Positions 11,740 through 24,100 of a stretch of 64,000 nt of DNA are shown here, one piece after another. Source of the stretch: Musa acuminata AAA Group (taxonomy: Eukaryota > Streptophyta > Magnoliopsida > Zingiberales > Musaceae); contig NC_088339.1 in the NCBI RefSeq assembly GCF_036884655.1, positions 22,605,501-22,669,500 on the forward strand. Reading direction: 5' to 3'. The stretch's first letter is position 1. Every line of letters begins with the position of its first letter. A program made the position numbers and the translations under genes. Below the pieces are notes generated by a model. That model searched no databases. It was not told the DNA's origin and saw only the letters and a program-made list of their open reading frames with translations.

Positions 11740-13898
11740 ATGGATCGTATTCTGCTGGATGATATCATAGGGCGGCTGCTGGAGGTGAAGGAGCGTAAGC
11801 CCGGGAAGAAGGCGCATCTGAAGGAATCGGAGATCCGGCAACTCTGCGCCGTGTCCAAGGAGATCTTCTTGCGGCAGCCTAATCTTCTTGAGATCGACGT
11901 GCCCATCAAGATCTGCGGTAATTGCTAGGTTCCTTTCTTTCCTCCCTTTTCACATGTGAAAAATTAGTTTTTGGGTGTTCGTACCGATTATTTGTTAGGT
12001 GAAGTTTTGAGATTTTTTTGGGCTGTGTAATTAATTATTATTTATCTTTTTTCCCCTAAGAATCGATATAAGTTGCATATGTTTTAGTTGTGCTAGTTAC
12101 TCTGTTCGAGTAATATTAGCGGTATGACAAGTGTGTATGTTTTACGATTCTATTTTCGGCTTCACTTATTTAAGACATCCTCAATCGTAATTCATAAATT
12201 TTCATCCTTCAGCAATTTTGCTTAATCAGAAATTAGTTGTTTTAGAGTCTTATTTCAATTTTATTAACTAGTTAGGTGCATGACTTAGTATTATTGGCTG
12301 ATAGAGTTCACTCAATTTTGCATATAAACTTTTAAATTGTCTCCATTTTTACCTGAAAAAAATTGCAGCTTATCTTGAGTGATTCAATGGTAAGATATTT
12401 TGTTTGTATGTCTTGTGGGCTAGTCAGCACCTCTCAATAGTGGTAAGTGCTTCCGATTAGTTACGGTGAAATACTCTCTTTGCTGGTATGCATATAGTTG
12501 TTGCATTGTATGAAAAAGAAATGTTGCAACCAATTTATCATTAAAGAAGCACATACGGTTATTGGCAAGTTGCAACCTGCAGGTATAAGTTAGGAACAAA
12601 GAAGGTAGCTCTATACTGGTAAAGATGGATATTAGTTTAGCGATGGATAGGGAGGATGGGGATCCTCTGACATGAATTAAAACAATACATGCAAACAAAA
12701 TGTATTTATGTCATGGACGGATTGCAGAATTATGGTCTTAGGATTGCCTTTGTTCATGCGTTCCACATTGAATTATATTCATCATGAATGAATTACCAAA
12801 AATGAATAAAGGCAAAAGGTTCATGGTGTCATGTTTCTGGTCTTCTGTTATATTGGATAACGTGCAATAAACATTATACTACTTGTAATATATGTGCAGT
12901 GAAGAAAGTCAGACCAGAACAAAGAAGGGAATCAGTGCAGGAAAGTAGTGCAAACAGAATAAAAAAATACAATCAAGTTTGGTTTGCTGAATTTCTGAAT
13001 TCTGAATATACCTTATTGACTTGGTAAATTTGACTGTTTAGAGCATCTGACCTTGTGCTTTCTCATGGCCTCAGGTGATATTCATGGCCAATATTCTGAT
13101 CTACTGAGGCTTTTTGAGCTTGGAGGATTTCCACCTGCTTCCAATTATCTTTTCTTGGGTGACTACGTAGATCGAGGAAAACAAAGCCTTGAAACTATAT
13201 GCCTTCTCTTGGCATATAAAATCAAGTATCCTGAGAACTTCTTTCTCCTGAGGGGAAACCATGAATGTGCTTCTATCAACCGTATATATGGCTTCTATGA
13301 TGAATGCAAACGGAAATATAGTGTGAAGTTATGGAAAGTATTCACAGATTGCTTTAATTGCCTACCTGTAGCTGCTCTTATTGATGAAAAAATTCTCTGC
13401 ATTCATGGTGGTCTTTCTCCTAGTTTAACAAGTTTGGAACAAATTCAAAACATTACACGCCCTGTTGATGTGCCAGACAGTGGTCTGCTATGTGATCTTC
13501 TCTGGTCGGATCCTAACAAAGATATTCTGGGTTGGGGAATGAATGACAGAGGTGTTTCTTTTACTTTTGGCCCCGATAAGCTGTCTGAGTTCCTTGAAAA
13601 GAATGATCTGGATCTTATCTGCCGTGGTCATCAGGTTATAAATAATTACCTTTGTCTCTGCATATTGTCTTGCTGAGCAGAATGCCCTATTTTTGGTCAA
13701 TATTGCTGCTTTTCTTTTTAGGTTGTTGAAGATGGATATGAGTTCTTTAGTGACAAGCAACTTGTAACCATTTTCTCTGCACCAAATTACTGTGGCGAAT
13801 TTGACAATGCTGGTGCAATGATGAACGTAGATGATACCCTAATGTGCTCCTTCCGGATACTGCAGTCTTCAGAGAGGACAAAAGGTTTCCATTTTTGA
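11740..13898 (+). CDS. Serine/threonine protein phosphatase PP1 catalytic subunit (TOPP type)
   Basis: PP1 is a metal-dependent phosphatase that removes phosphate from Ser/Thr in nucleus and cytoplasm, steered by regulatory subunits. Exons read as 11740-11917, 13075-13634 and 13722-13898, all with GT-AG introns and consistent phase, giving 304 residues; PP1 is usually 300-330. Visible motifs in order are GDIHG (60-64), GDYVDRG (88-94), RGNHE (119-123), the IHGGLSP stretch and [16 protein letters not shown] near the end. These supply the metal ligands and catalytic His of the PPP family. The first exon ([10 protein letters not shown]...IKICG) is the usual plant PP1 N-terminus. The C-tail after CSFRIL is short and divergent (ends KGFHF) and lacks the longer tail of many plant PP1s. 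A splice-donor-like AAG/GTAGGT follows at about 13940, so an alternative tail is possible. The leader is GC-rich from about 11480. Confidence 0.93.
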
Positions 13899-14557
13899 AG
13901 TCTAGATCTAAAAATCTGAAACACCTGCACCAGCAGTCAAGGTAGGTACTGACATTCTTGGAGTGCCTGAACAAATGTGGTTCATATAGTGTACCCAAAG
14001 TATACAAACTCTATACATTTTGCCTTTACCTTTTTCTACTTTGTATATTTTATTACTTAACAGGTTGCTGATATTTCAAGCTAAAAAACTGACACCAAAG
14101 TCTAAGATGTTTGATTTTTTATATATATCATTCCCGAATGGATACAGAATGTATAAAATTCACCAGCATGTGTGTTAGCTGTGGTTATTGCCATAATGAT
14201 GAAGCCCTAACATCAAGCCCAGATTTGTTTAAGCTCAGTTTGATATTAATTGCAAGCCTAAGTGACCCAAGATATGCTTATGTAGGTTCAAGTTATTCTT
14301 AGTCGTGTCCTAATAATGTGAGATCTGATTTTCAATTGTATTTTCTCTTTTTGAGAATTTTCAGTGAAATTTCATCATCCTCTTTATTGGTTGCTTTAGA
14401 GAAAAGATAATGCTTTTAGTTCTCTTGGTAATTTTGAGTCCCGTTTTTAGTGTATGGGTCAGGGAAGTTATTCAGTGTATATGATATCTGTTATAGATGC
14501 CTGCTTGATGGAATTTTCTCATATTATGAACTTTCAAATAAAGTCATACGTACATAC

Positions 14558-14590
<33 letters not shown>

Positions 14591-17000
14591 TTCATATACA
14601 TATACATCAAATCCTGGTTGCAGTTTAGAAGTTCTGTCAAGTCTGTGAATAAGAGATGCACATGTAGGAAAAAGGTTTTCTTTTTTGTTTTGCCAACACA
14701 TGTAGGAAAAGGTTGATTGGTTGTGTTGTATGATGAGTTTTGATTTGTGAATACAAGTTTCCTTGGCTAGTACATATTCTTCTTTTCACTCATGGGGTTC
14801 TCATTCTTTATTCTTTTGACCTACCTTCTGCTCTATTTTCTCTCTTCTCTAGTTTCAAATCTCCCTGTATCTGAAGTCTAATCTGTCTACTTGGTTTTGT
14901 AACCATATGGTGCACCTTTGTTAATCAATTGCTCCAAAGAACAACTATAATAATCATTGCTGCATGTACTTGTGTTTTCTGTTATCATCTTTTTGAACAT
15001 GAATCTTATCCACTGCTATATAACATGTAGTTAGCCTGTTCCATGTTGACCCTGCATTTTTAATTTCATTTTCATTAGCTTGGCTTGTTACAGTGGTTGA
15101 GCCTGACCATCTTGGCAAATGTATTCTTCAGCAGGGTTAGACTTTACTCGAGCCTTGTTGAACATTGGCCACTAGTTTGGTTCAAAATTGAAGAGTTGTC
15201 ATGTTTAACTTTCTAAACATGTTTCTATTTGTATAATCATCTGATGTTATGTGCATCATTTTCCAATCATATTTAACATGAAACTCACGTGCATGTTATC
15301 TAGTCTATGTATAATATTGACTAATATAGATCATATCTCTAGCCTACACAAAGGTTGATCATGAACTTAATTTCAAACCCTGTTTTTGTTCAGACTTGGC
15401 TTCTTCACATATTAGTTCAGTTTACTCAATCTGAGAATCAACCTAAGCGCGATCACAATTATAGAGACAGTTCACATCTCATCCCTATATCAACTGAGGA
15501 TTGCAGTGTTCGATCTAGCCAAACTTCTAGAAGTACATGCCGTGAATTTTAAAAGATTTAAGACCTTAATTTTATTTCTTTTTCTTTTTCGTTTTGCCGT
15601 TACATGTCAAAGCTTTATCAGTGTATGCCAGGAGATTTTGAGAGCTTTACCCCTCTGCTTTCTTCACTATTGTCAAAAGTTCAAGTTTGAGATATCTTGT
15701 TTTTCTGTGTTTGATTGCCAAATAAGATGCCGAGAAATTGATGGAGGTCAAGGAATCAAAGATTTATCCAAACTGGAAGGACTGCTCAGTCAATAAATGC
15801 CATAGTAGACTTATGGGATTTTTCTTACTTCCATTATCTTAAAATTTTTGCAGTAAATTGATTCATATAAGTAAAAAAAGAGTTTTCTGCTCTCTCAAAG
15901 ACCTGGCACAACCCACATCACAGTTATCCAATTATCTCATTATCTGGAATGTCAAATGGAAATTTGACTAGAAACACAAATTTGTCGGTCATTTGATCTT
16001 CTGCATAATATTTTCTTGTACCGTACTATCTTGTGGTGTTAGGCTTCTTTTAGAAATTGCTCTCATCAGTTCTGTCCTCTCATCACATTGTTGTATTCTG
16101 TGATCAGCTTTTCCTTGGTGCCACGCATGAGACTCGCTAGTCACGGTATACCTATGCGGCATGCTGTTACAATGACCAGTGCTTTTAGAAGGACGATGCC
16201 ACTCATGTTTTTGTATTTGTATCTACGAGGAGCGACGGCATGTAGCTGTATGTATACTTACTAGAATTCAGTTTCTATCTTATGTGACATGAATTTTAAT
16301 TCGGTCCTGTTGTCTGCTGTGCAATGAATAATAGTTCATTGTTTTAATAACCAAGTCTGTATAATAATTTTCAAAATAATAGTTCGTTAGATCCTCCAGC
16401 CGTGTGTACCAGAATTCTGATACGGAAACAATTTGATGAGTGATACAATGGCATGGCCAGATAACAGTATATCTGATCTTTCTTTGGGTGCTTTTCTTGT
16501 GTTGAATTGCTGCTCTCTTTGATTGCAATGTTTCTTGTGGCTTTATCACCATCCTTTGCGTTGAGCAGTCTTCAGATCTTATTTTTGGTAGCTTTGTCAG
16601 CCATCAACACCCATATAGAAAGTTGATCTGTTGGCAATGGAACCCCTCGTATGAAGAAAATTAGGATTCTTACTTCTGATTGACTATTGTTTGCTTGCTT
16701 TAAACTGGTGAAAAGTCGATGCAATAATCGTGATAGTATTTTTGTGTTTTGGTAGAAAATATTGACTATTTTTAACAATGCAACATGAGTGATTATTGTT
16801 CTTGTCTATTTCAAAATATTGATCATTGTGTCCAGAAGCTAAAAGGGAATCACCATTAGTGTTGCAGAAGATTGAACGCAAAACTACAGAGAGAGATCGA
16901 GAGAGAGAGAGAGATGAACAGCGAAAGCTGTGTCCGTGAAAACTGCGACCGTCAAAGGATCGGCGCTGGGTTGTAGGGGGGCGTAACCGTTTCTGTACGC
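13899..17000. other. Intergenic between PP1 and the phosphate transporter
   Basis: This stretch is AT-rich and holds the PP1 3' UTR, a CATA/TACATA-type microsatellite at 14547-14608, several short spurious frames and GA runs near 16890-16915 at the start of the transporter promoter. No additional gene is supported. Confidence 0.6.
14547..14608. repeat. (CATA)n/(TACATA)n microsatellite
   Basis: Imperfect repeats of CATA and TACATA run for about 60 bases. Confidence 0.85.
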
Positions 17001-17065
17001 AGCCAACGCAAGATATGACGGCCGACCAAGACCTGGGGCCGCCGTTAGACTCTTTCGGATCCTCA

Positions 17066-17073
17066 GAATATTC
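17066..17073. promoter_or_regulatory. P1BS element (GNATATNC) of the phosphate transporter
   Basis: GAATATTC fits the palindromic PHR1-binding P1BS consensus exactly. It lies 727 bases before the transporter ATG and about 150 bases before a probable leader intron donor at 17226, so it is close to or within the 5' end of the transcript. PHR-type MYB factors use this site to induce PHT1 genes under phosphate starvation. It is the only exact match I found in the upstream region. Confidence 0.55.
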
Positions 17074-17226
17074 GCCCCTAAGATTCTGCTTCTCCACCCT
17101 CGCTCGCGTACCCCACTGGCTCTTCCATAAATCCCAGTCTGCCTCCATCTTCCTTTCTCGCCTCCTCCACTTGTGTCTCGAATCCTCCTCTCCGCTTCTG
17201 TTCGCCTTCCTCCTCCGGATCACAAG

Positions 17227-17323
17227 GTACTTGAACTTGTTCTCGTTCTGTGGCTGCTTTGCTGAGATTTTGATTGGTGATCGTTCGGCATTAGGGATTT
17301 TGTTTGAGCTGTTCTTTCTCTTT

Positions 17324-17363
<40 letters not shown>

Positions 17364-17789
17364 TGTATGTGTGATTATAGATAAGATTCGATGAACTTAT
17401 GAGTACTGGATTTTCTTATTTCAATGTGAATGACTTTATTATGATCTTACCATTCCTCCCTTTCCCTCAATGAGTTAATCTGCCCTCTGTATCATACTTT
17501 ATCAATGAGTATATCGTATGATTTAATCTTTTTTCTTATTTCTCAATCAAACACGAGACTAAATGGTCTTTATCACCAAGGTTTTCTGTGTCAAATAGTG
17601 ATCTCCTCTGTTTCTCAGCAAAATTCTGTGTGTTTTCTTCTTTCCCTCGACTACTTGCTTCATGGGTTCAACGATTGCATCTGCATATATGAATCAAGCA
17701 GTTCATATTGACCTTCTTTAAGATGCTATTGTGATCTGAGTTGGTGCATGACTTCACGGAGTGAGTTGATACAAGTGATAGGAGAGCAG
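17227..17789 (+). other. Probable 5' UTR intron of the phosphate transporter
   Basis: A donor, CACAAG/GTACTTG, at 17226/17227 and an acceptor, GAGAGCAG/TAGAG, at 17789/17790 would leave a CT-rich leader exon joined 10 bases before the ATG at 17800. The span is AT-rich and contains a GA microsatellite at 17327-17361. Leader introns are common in plant PHT1 genes. This call rests on signals only. Confidence 0.4.
17327..17361. repeat. (GA)n microsatellite
   Basis: Perfect GA dinucleotides run for about 35 bases within the putative leader intron of the phosphate transporter. Confidence 0.9.
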
Positions 17790-17799
17790 TAGAGTGAGC

Positions 17800-19401
17800 A
17801 TGGCGCAGCAGCTCCAAGTCCTCAGCGCGCTCGACGCCGCCAAGACGCAGTGGTACCACTTCACTGCCATCGTCATCTCCGGCATGGGCTTTTTCACCGA
17901 CGCCTACGACCTCTTCTGCATCTCCCTCGTCACCAAGCTCCTCGGCCGCATCTACTACCACGTCGACGGCTCGCCCACCCCTGGTATCCTCCCTCCCCAG
18001 GTCTCCTCCGCCGTCAACGGCGTCGCCTTCGTCGGCACCCTCTCCGGTCAGCTCTTCTTTGGCTGGTTGGGCGACAAGCTGGGCCGCAAGCGCGTCTATG
18101 GCATGACCCTCATGCTCATGGTCCTCTGCTCCGTCGCCTCTGGGCTCTCCTTCGGCCACTCCCCCAAGGGCGTAATGGCCACCCTCTGCTTCTTCCGCTT
18201 CTGGCTCGGCTTTGGCATCGGCGGCGACTACCCTCTCTCCGCCACCATCATGTCGGAGTACGCCAATAAGAAGACCCGCGGTGCGTTCATCGCCGCCGTC
18301 TTCGCCATGCAGGGCCTCGGCATCCTCGCCGGCGGGATGGTGACCATCGCGGTCTCCACCGCGTTCAAGAACAGGTTCCAGGCTCCTCCCTACGCCGTCG
18401 ACCCTGCGGGCTCGACCGTCCCCGAGGCGGACTACGTGTGGCGATTGATCCTCATGTTCGGATCCTTACCGGCGGCGCTGACCTACTACTGGCGGCTGAA
18501 GATGCCCGAGACGGCGCGATACACCGCCCTCGTCGCGAAGGACGCGAAGCAGGCGGCGTCGGACATGTCCAAGGTACTCCAGGTCGAGATCGAGGAGGAG
18601 CAGTCGACGGTGGAGCAAATCGCCAAGGCGCCGACGAACACGTTTGGCCTCTTCTCGAAGGAGTTCCTCCGCCGCCATGGCCTCCACCTGCTCGGCACCA
18701 CCACCACCTGGTTCCTCCTCGACAGTGCCTTCTACAGCCAGAACCTGTTCCAGAAGGACATCTTCAGCGCCATCGGATGGATTCCCAAGCCCGCCACCAT
18801 GAACGCGCTCGAGGAGGTCTTCCGAATTGCCCGGGCGCAGACCCTCATTGCCCTCTGCGGCACGGTGCCCGGTTACTGGTTCACGGTCGCGCTCATCGAC
18901 GTCATCGGCCGCTTCACGATCCAAGTCCTCGGCTTCTTCATGATGACAGCGTTCATGCTCGGCCTGGCCATCCCCTACCACCACTGGACCACCAAGGGAA
19001 ACCACATCGGCTTCATAGTCTTGTACGCATTCACGTTCTTCTTCGCCAATTTCGGGCCCAACAGCACCACCTTCATCGTCCCGGCGGAGATCTTCCCCGC
19101 GCGGCTCCGGTCGACGTGCCACGGCTTATCGGCGGCTTCCGGGAAGCTGGGCGCGATCGTGGGTTCCTTCGGCTTCCTGTACTTGGCGCAGAACCAGGAC
19201 CCGGCCAAGGCCGACCGCGGCTACCGGGCCGGCATCGGGGTGAGGAACTCGCTCTTCCTGCTCGCCGGCTGCAGCTTCCTTGGGCTCGCTTGTTCCTTCC
19301 TGGTCCCGGAATCGAAAGGCAAGTCGCTCGAGGAGATGTCCGGCGAGACCGAAGGCGAGGAACAGGTGGCGGCCGGACCCAACAGGACCGTCCCAGTGTA
19401 G
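17800..19401 (+). CDS. PHT1: PHT1-family inorganic phosphate/H+ symporter
   Basis: This 533-residue, intronless plasma-membrane transporter of the major facilitator superfamily takes up phosphate with protons; family members are usually 520-550 residues. The N-terminus ([20 protein letters not shown]) and the signature [13 protein letters not shown] at about 141-153 are diagnostic of PHT1. FFTDAYDLF in helix 1, [14 protein letters not shown] after helix 2, a charged central loop (about 240-290), and [20 protein letters not shown] near helix 10-11 also fit. Twelve hydrophobic segments in two halves are apparent. I chose the ATG at 17800; the two codons upstream are GTG-AGC and are not a better start. 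GC content is very high, so large antisense open frames appear and should be ignored. A P1BS element upstream supports phosphate-starvation control. The exact PHT1 member (for example root uptake or mycorrhizal) cannot be told from this alone. Confidence 0.96.
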   Translation: MAQQLQVLSALDAAKTQWYHFTAIVISGMGFFTDAYDLFCISLVTKLLGRIYYHVDGSPTPGILPPQVSSAVNGVAFVGTLSGQLFFGWLGDKLGRKRVYGMTLMLMVLCSVASGLSFGHSPKGVMATLCFFRFWLGFGIGGDYPLSATIMSEYANKKTRGAFIAAVFAMQGLGILAGGMVTIAVSTAFKNRFQAPPYAVDPAGSTVPEADYVWRLILMFGSLPAALTYYWRLKMPETARYTALVAKDAKQAASDMSKVLQVEIEEEQSTVEQIAKAPTNTFGLFSKEFLRRHGLHLLGTTTTWFLLDSAFYSQNLFQKDIFSAIGWIPKPATMNALEEVFRIARAQTLIALCGTVPGYWFTVALIDVIGRFTIQVLGFFMMTAFMLGLAIPYHHWTTKGNHIGFIVLYAFTFFFANFGPNSTTFIVPAEIFPARLRSTCHGLSAASGKLGAIVGSFGFLYLAQNQDPAKADRGYRAGIGVRNSLFLLAGCSFLGLACSFLVPESKGKSLEEMSGETEGEEQVAAGPNRTVPV

Positions 19402-19511
19402 TAATCATCGCGTTATTTGTTGTTGCGACTCTCTCACCTTCTCTGTTATCTCATGTTAATAAGAATGTTGTATTTTTTTAGGATAAGCCCATTGGGCCGA
19501 TCTGCTTCGCA

Positions 19512-19760
19512 GTGACCACGACTCATGTCACACCTTCAATCAGAAAACCAACGAAATAACCGAGACGCGCTTCATAACCTCCTCCGTTGACCAAACATAC
19601 GACGACTGATGTCACACCTTCGATCAGAAAACCAACGAAATAACCGAGACGCGCTTCAAAACCTCGTACGTTGACCGTACATGCCACGGCTCATGTCACA
19701 GCTTCAATCAGAAAACCACCGAGCCGCGCTTCAAAATTACCTGCGTCGACCGACGTCCAA
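19512..19760. repeat. 84-bp tandem repeat, three copies
   Basis: The block ATGTCACANCTTCNATCAGA, followed by AAACCAACGAAATAACC-type sequence and an ACGCGCTTC core, recurs at 19524, 19608 and 19692 with an 84-base period. The third copy is shortened and more diverged. Copies 1 and 2 each carry a TTGACC W-box; copy 3 has the changed form TCGACC. The array starts about 110 bases after the transporter stop codon. Confidence 0.85.
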
Positions 19761-21151
19761 CCTGCGGGGCCCGTTACGCAGCAGCCAACGGAATCGACCC
19801 ATCTCAGTCCATGGTGTGCTCCCCGGCCGGGTAGCGTACGCCACCTGGACGTTCAGATCGAGGAGCCTCCAGATGGACGGCCAGTGTGGCATCCTCGGCT
19901 TAAGCCCACCGTCCGTCAACCAAGTGGAGAGCACGGTGCGTGGCGTCGCTTTGCGCTGCGCGGCTTCGCGGTCCACCTCGACGAACGTCTCCATCAGGTA
20001 TCAACGGTGTTGATCCATCGAGCTGGTGGCTAACCCTTTCATCGGACGGCTATCGTGCTTCCTCTTCCTTGTAGTATCAATTAATTCTGTGCTTCCTCCT
20101 TACCAACCTTGCTTACTAAACTTTGCTTTTGCTGTCACCGGTTGCCTCACCTCTCTCTCTCTTTCTCTCTTTCTCAAGAAACTCCCTCTCTCTGGGAGAG
20201 GTGGTCTTTGGTGGGGGAGTGGAAACCTCTGTTCTGTGCATCTCTTTTTGCTTGCGATCGCGGTGGTCTTTGTTCCGGCATGGGTTCTCGTCGTCGCTCG
20301 TTGGGGATCCTTTGAGTTACTCTCTTCTCGGGAAGATCTACCCACTTCGACTAAGTGTTTTCTTCCGATTCGACGGTTTCTTGGTTTGACAATCGAGAAA
20401 GGTGAGATGAGTTTGAATTCGGAGAAGCCTTGTTTGAGAATTGAAAGTTGTTTATCCCTTGAATTTGGGTTTGACCTTTGTTATGATTGTATCTAGGCTT
20501 TGCTCTTTGGTGGAGCAATTCGATTTTGAGGACTGTTTAGACTGGTTCCTGGTGGATAGTCAAAATCGCAATATTTAGTTCGATTGTGGATAAAAAGGAA
20601 CGAATTTTGTTTCGTTTTAATTCGTTTATAGGTTCCTTGGGTTTAAATTGTAGTGAGTAGAGTTGTCTGGTCAAAGAATTTGTAGCGAGTCAGAGAAGAT
20701 GGAATTTTAAAGAATTGTTCCTTTTTTATACAATCGTTTCTTATTCCTCCGTGTGATAATATGAATGAAAGGTGTTTTAATGTCACAAGGAACAGGTTTT
20801 TGTTCTTTTGCTGCTTACAAAGATGTCCTTGTATGGGAGCCAAAGTGGGTTGCAGGAATCCATTTTCGTTAGGACTAAAAGAGGAAACTTCCCGTGTAAT
20901 GTTTCTCCTTGGGAAGAAAACCAGCATCCAGGGAAGCATGTATTTGGGATGGTGTCACTAATTCTACTTAGTTTATCTTTGTACTGAAATATAACTTGAA
21001 ATTAAAAATATTAGTTGGTCTTCTTCCCTTCATTTAGGGTTTTGAAAAATGGACTTTATTGTTGATTGAACAGAGTAGATCTAAGATTCAAATCTTCTTT
21101 AGCTAATATTAAATATCTACCAACCAATTTTAGGTTTTTTACATTTGGGAA
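19761..21151. other. Promoter and leader region of the kinase gene
   Basis: GC-richer DNA to about 20030 is followed by a CT-rich leader around 20130-20400. A donor, GAAAG/GTGAGA, at 20401/20402 and an acceptor, TTTTAG/GTTTT, at 21133/21134 could remove a leader intron and place the exon 18 bases before the ATG at 21152. Open frames in this stretch show no family resemblance. Confidence 0.35.
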
Positions 21152-24100
21152 ATGAAGTGTTTCCCATTCCTAAATGGAGCATCCAAGGCGGAGCTCCAAA
21201 CAAGATTTTCTGCATCAGTTCGGTCCAACAGTACAACATCAACTGAATGTAATGTGAGAAGATCAGGACCTGAGTTTAACACTGGGGATGTTTCCAGTAT
21301 TGGTGCTGATTCCATGGGAAGGTCACTGTACCCTAGCTTCTCCCAGATACCAAGCAATCTCAGGGTTTTCACATTTTCGGAACTAAGGAATGCCACAAGG
21401 AACTTTAGCAGGTCACTGATGGTTGGGGAAGGTGGGTTTGGATGTGTTTACAGGGGAACAATTAAGAGCTTCAAATATCCAAATATGAGGATCGAGATTG
21501 CTGTCAAACAACTAAATCGTAAGGGGCTGCAGGCAAGTTTCTTTTTGCATATTTTCTTGCTGTCGCGGATTGTCATGTGCTATACATTGCTTGTTTCACT
21601 TAATAACTGTTTAATTTTATTTAGAAGTAAACTGAAGAATTACTTACATCATATGGATATATGAACATGCTGAGTTAAGGCTTAAAACCTCTACTTTTCC
21701 TAGTAAAACGTTTGATGATTTTTTTAAGGAATTTTGCCTTGGTACATAAGGAAGAGCATTTGAAATTTTATGCAAGTAAAATTTGAAGAAATCTATTTTG
21801 TCATCCTTAAGAGTAAGGTGCTAGTTAGAAATATAATCTATTTCCAAATTAAAGCGTTATCAAAAGAGGGGAAGAGGAGGAGGATACATGCCTGTGTGGA
21901 CTAGGTGGGTGGCATGAGCAACATATACGAGAAGGATAAGGAGGAGGAGCAGGAAGAGGAGGATACATACCTGATAGACTAGTGGTGGTGGGTGGCATGA
22001 GCAACAGACAGGTGGCTGGGGGCGGCAAGGGATGTGAGGAAGGCGAGTGAGAGAGATCGAGAGAAAGGATGTGGGATGGGGGTTGTTTTAACCCTAAAGG
22101 TTAAATTAAAAAAAAAGAAATGGGCTTATTGCCAGGTTTAGGAGGGTTGGTACCTGGCAATCAATGAATTGGCCATCCGAAAGTGGTGTTCTGCATGCTA
22201 GTTCAAGTTTGGACTGGTAAATATCGCCTAGTAGGTACTGGTCGGTGAAATTAGGAACCATGCTGTAAATATCTGCATACCATTCTTTTTCCTCTTGTTA
22301 GTGTTTTTGTGTTTGTATCTCTGTTGAACATTCTGACTTCAGCACCTTGTGTGTGACTGAAGGAGGTTTCAAGGATATGATGTTTCTGACCAGTGAACAT
22401 GAGAAAAGTTGTATCTTTAAGCATGCCCAGAGGCCATATCTCTTTTCCAATACACTTCATTCGTAGTGTTGACTGCCTATGTTACATTATGCAAGAAAAA
22501 TCATGCATATCAGACACGGATTGTTTACCGAATGGTACTAACTAAAAACTACCCTTTTATTGACCTCTTTGTTTTTATGTGATCTTTTTAGTTTAATTTT
22601 TTTGAAAATGATTTTGTGTCTTTTATATGTGTGTTCATATGTATGGTGAGGAATCTTCATTGTACTATTCCTTGTAGGGGCACAGAGAATGGTTGAATGA
22701 AGTTAATGTTCTTGGGGTGGTTGAGCATCCGAATCTTGTCAAATTAATAGGTTATTGTGCTGAAGATGATGAAAGGGGAATACAACGGCTTCTGGTATAT
22801 GAGTATATGCCAAATGGAAGTGTAGAGGACCATCTGTCACGTCAATTTAAGACAATACTTTCTTGGTCCATGAGACTAAGGGTAGCTCTTGATGCTGCTC
22901 GTGGATTGACATACTTGCATGAACAAATGGATTTCCAGGTTACAACTCAACTTATCTATTAGTTTTTATTGCATGGTTGACATGTCGATTTTTTATATCA
23001 TGCATCATGATTCTTACAACTGTGAGTTAATCTTTTAACTTGTACATTCTGTTACTCTACTTTTTATTTGTCATAATTGGATATGTTTCTATAAGGCGAT
23101 GATTCTTGTAATTTTTATGCTTCAGTTTTGTACTTGCTGTTCAAAACTTTATAGACGAGAAAGTCTTAAAACTATGAACTTATTAAGGCTAAATTAAGAA
23201 CTGAAATTTAGAACTTGGAGTCACTTCAATTTCTGAAAAATAGGTTGAACATTGCTTCTTGTGTGGCTAGAAAGTGATTATGTTTGTGCTTTCTCCACCG
23301 TTTATCTATGTCTATATAATAGGGAGAGTGAGACTTCAAAGAGGAACTGGGAGCTACCGAACAACTTGCATTCACATTTATATTAAGTTTGTGGTTTTTG
23401 GTATTATCAAGTTTTAATAACTTGTATATGATGTTTAGCCCCAGATTTGCTCAGCGGTGACCATTACTTCGCCTGGACCTTTTGTTTGCATTTGTCTAGA
23501 TAAATGAAAACTGTAGCACAAAATTGGAGACCAGATGTTTACATTGGACCCCACTTTTATTGTTATACAAAGAATAGAGTCAATAAGCATATTTCTTTCT
23601 TGTCGTTTTCATATTTTTAAATTTCATTAAGTAGTATGTTGATCAGTGTTAAGGAAATAGTTCTTTCTCCCAACTCTTGATTTCTAGTTGTTAAGATCCT
23701 AAACTTGGTCTTCTATTTTGGGATGCCTGCATCAATCTTTAGCATGGAACCACCATCAAAATTCAACAAGGAAGAACAAGATAAGGACACAACTTATGAT
23801 GGTGGCAATGGAACCTTTATATCAATCTTTACATCTACTATTGAGTCTGATAATTTCAGATTCAGACACAACCTGACTTGCCTACAGGTCATGCTTGACC
23901 AGTATCTTTTCATGAACATAGTTTATCCCTTTAAGTAGATTGGAGCCTTTCTGGATATTTCAGGTCAAGAGCTGCCACTGCTGAATTGACTCTTCTAAGT
24001 TCTTGAAGCCTACAAGACAGTTGTTTTTTTGCTTGAATGACAACATTTTCTTGTATTTGTCAAAAACAGAAGACAGTAATTTTAACATTTGAGTTTATTT

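Noticed and set aside
17668..18159. 163-codon minus-strand open frame at the transporter start
   Set aside because: Antisense shadow; the plus strand has the PHT1 N-terminus with clear family motifs.
18466..19122. 218-codon minus-strand open frame over the phosphate transporter
   Set aside because: Shadow of very GC-rich coding sequence; composition is Arg/Glu-rich with no domain.
18438..19481. 347-codon plus-strand frame shifted within the transporter
   Set aside because: Wrong frame of the PHT1 coding sequence; His/Arg/Pro-rich with no domain.
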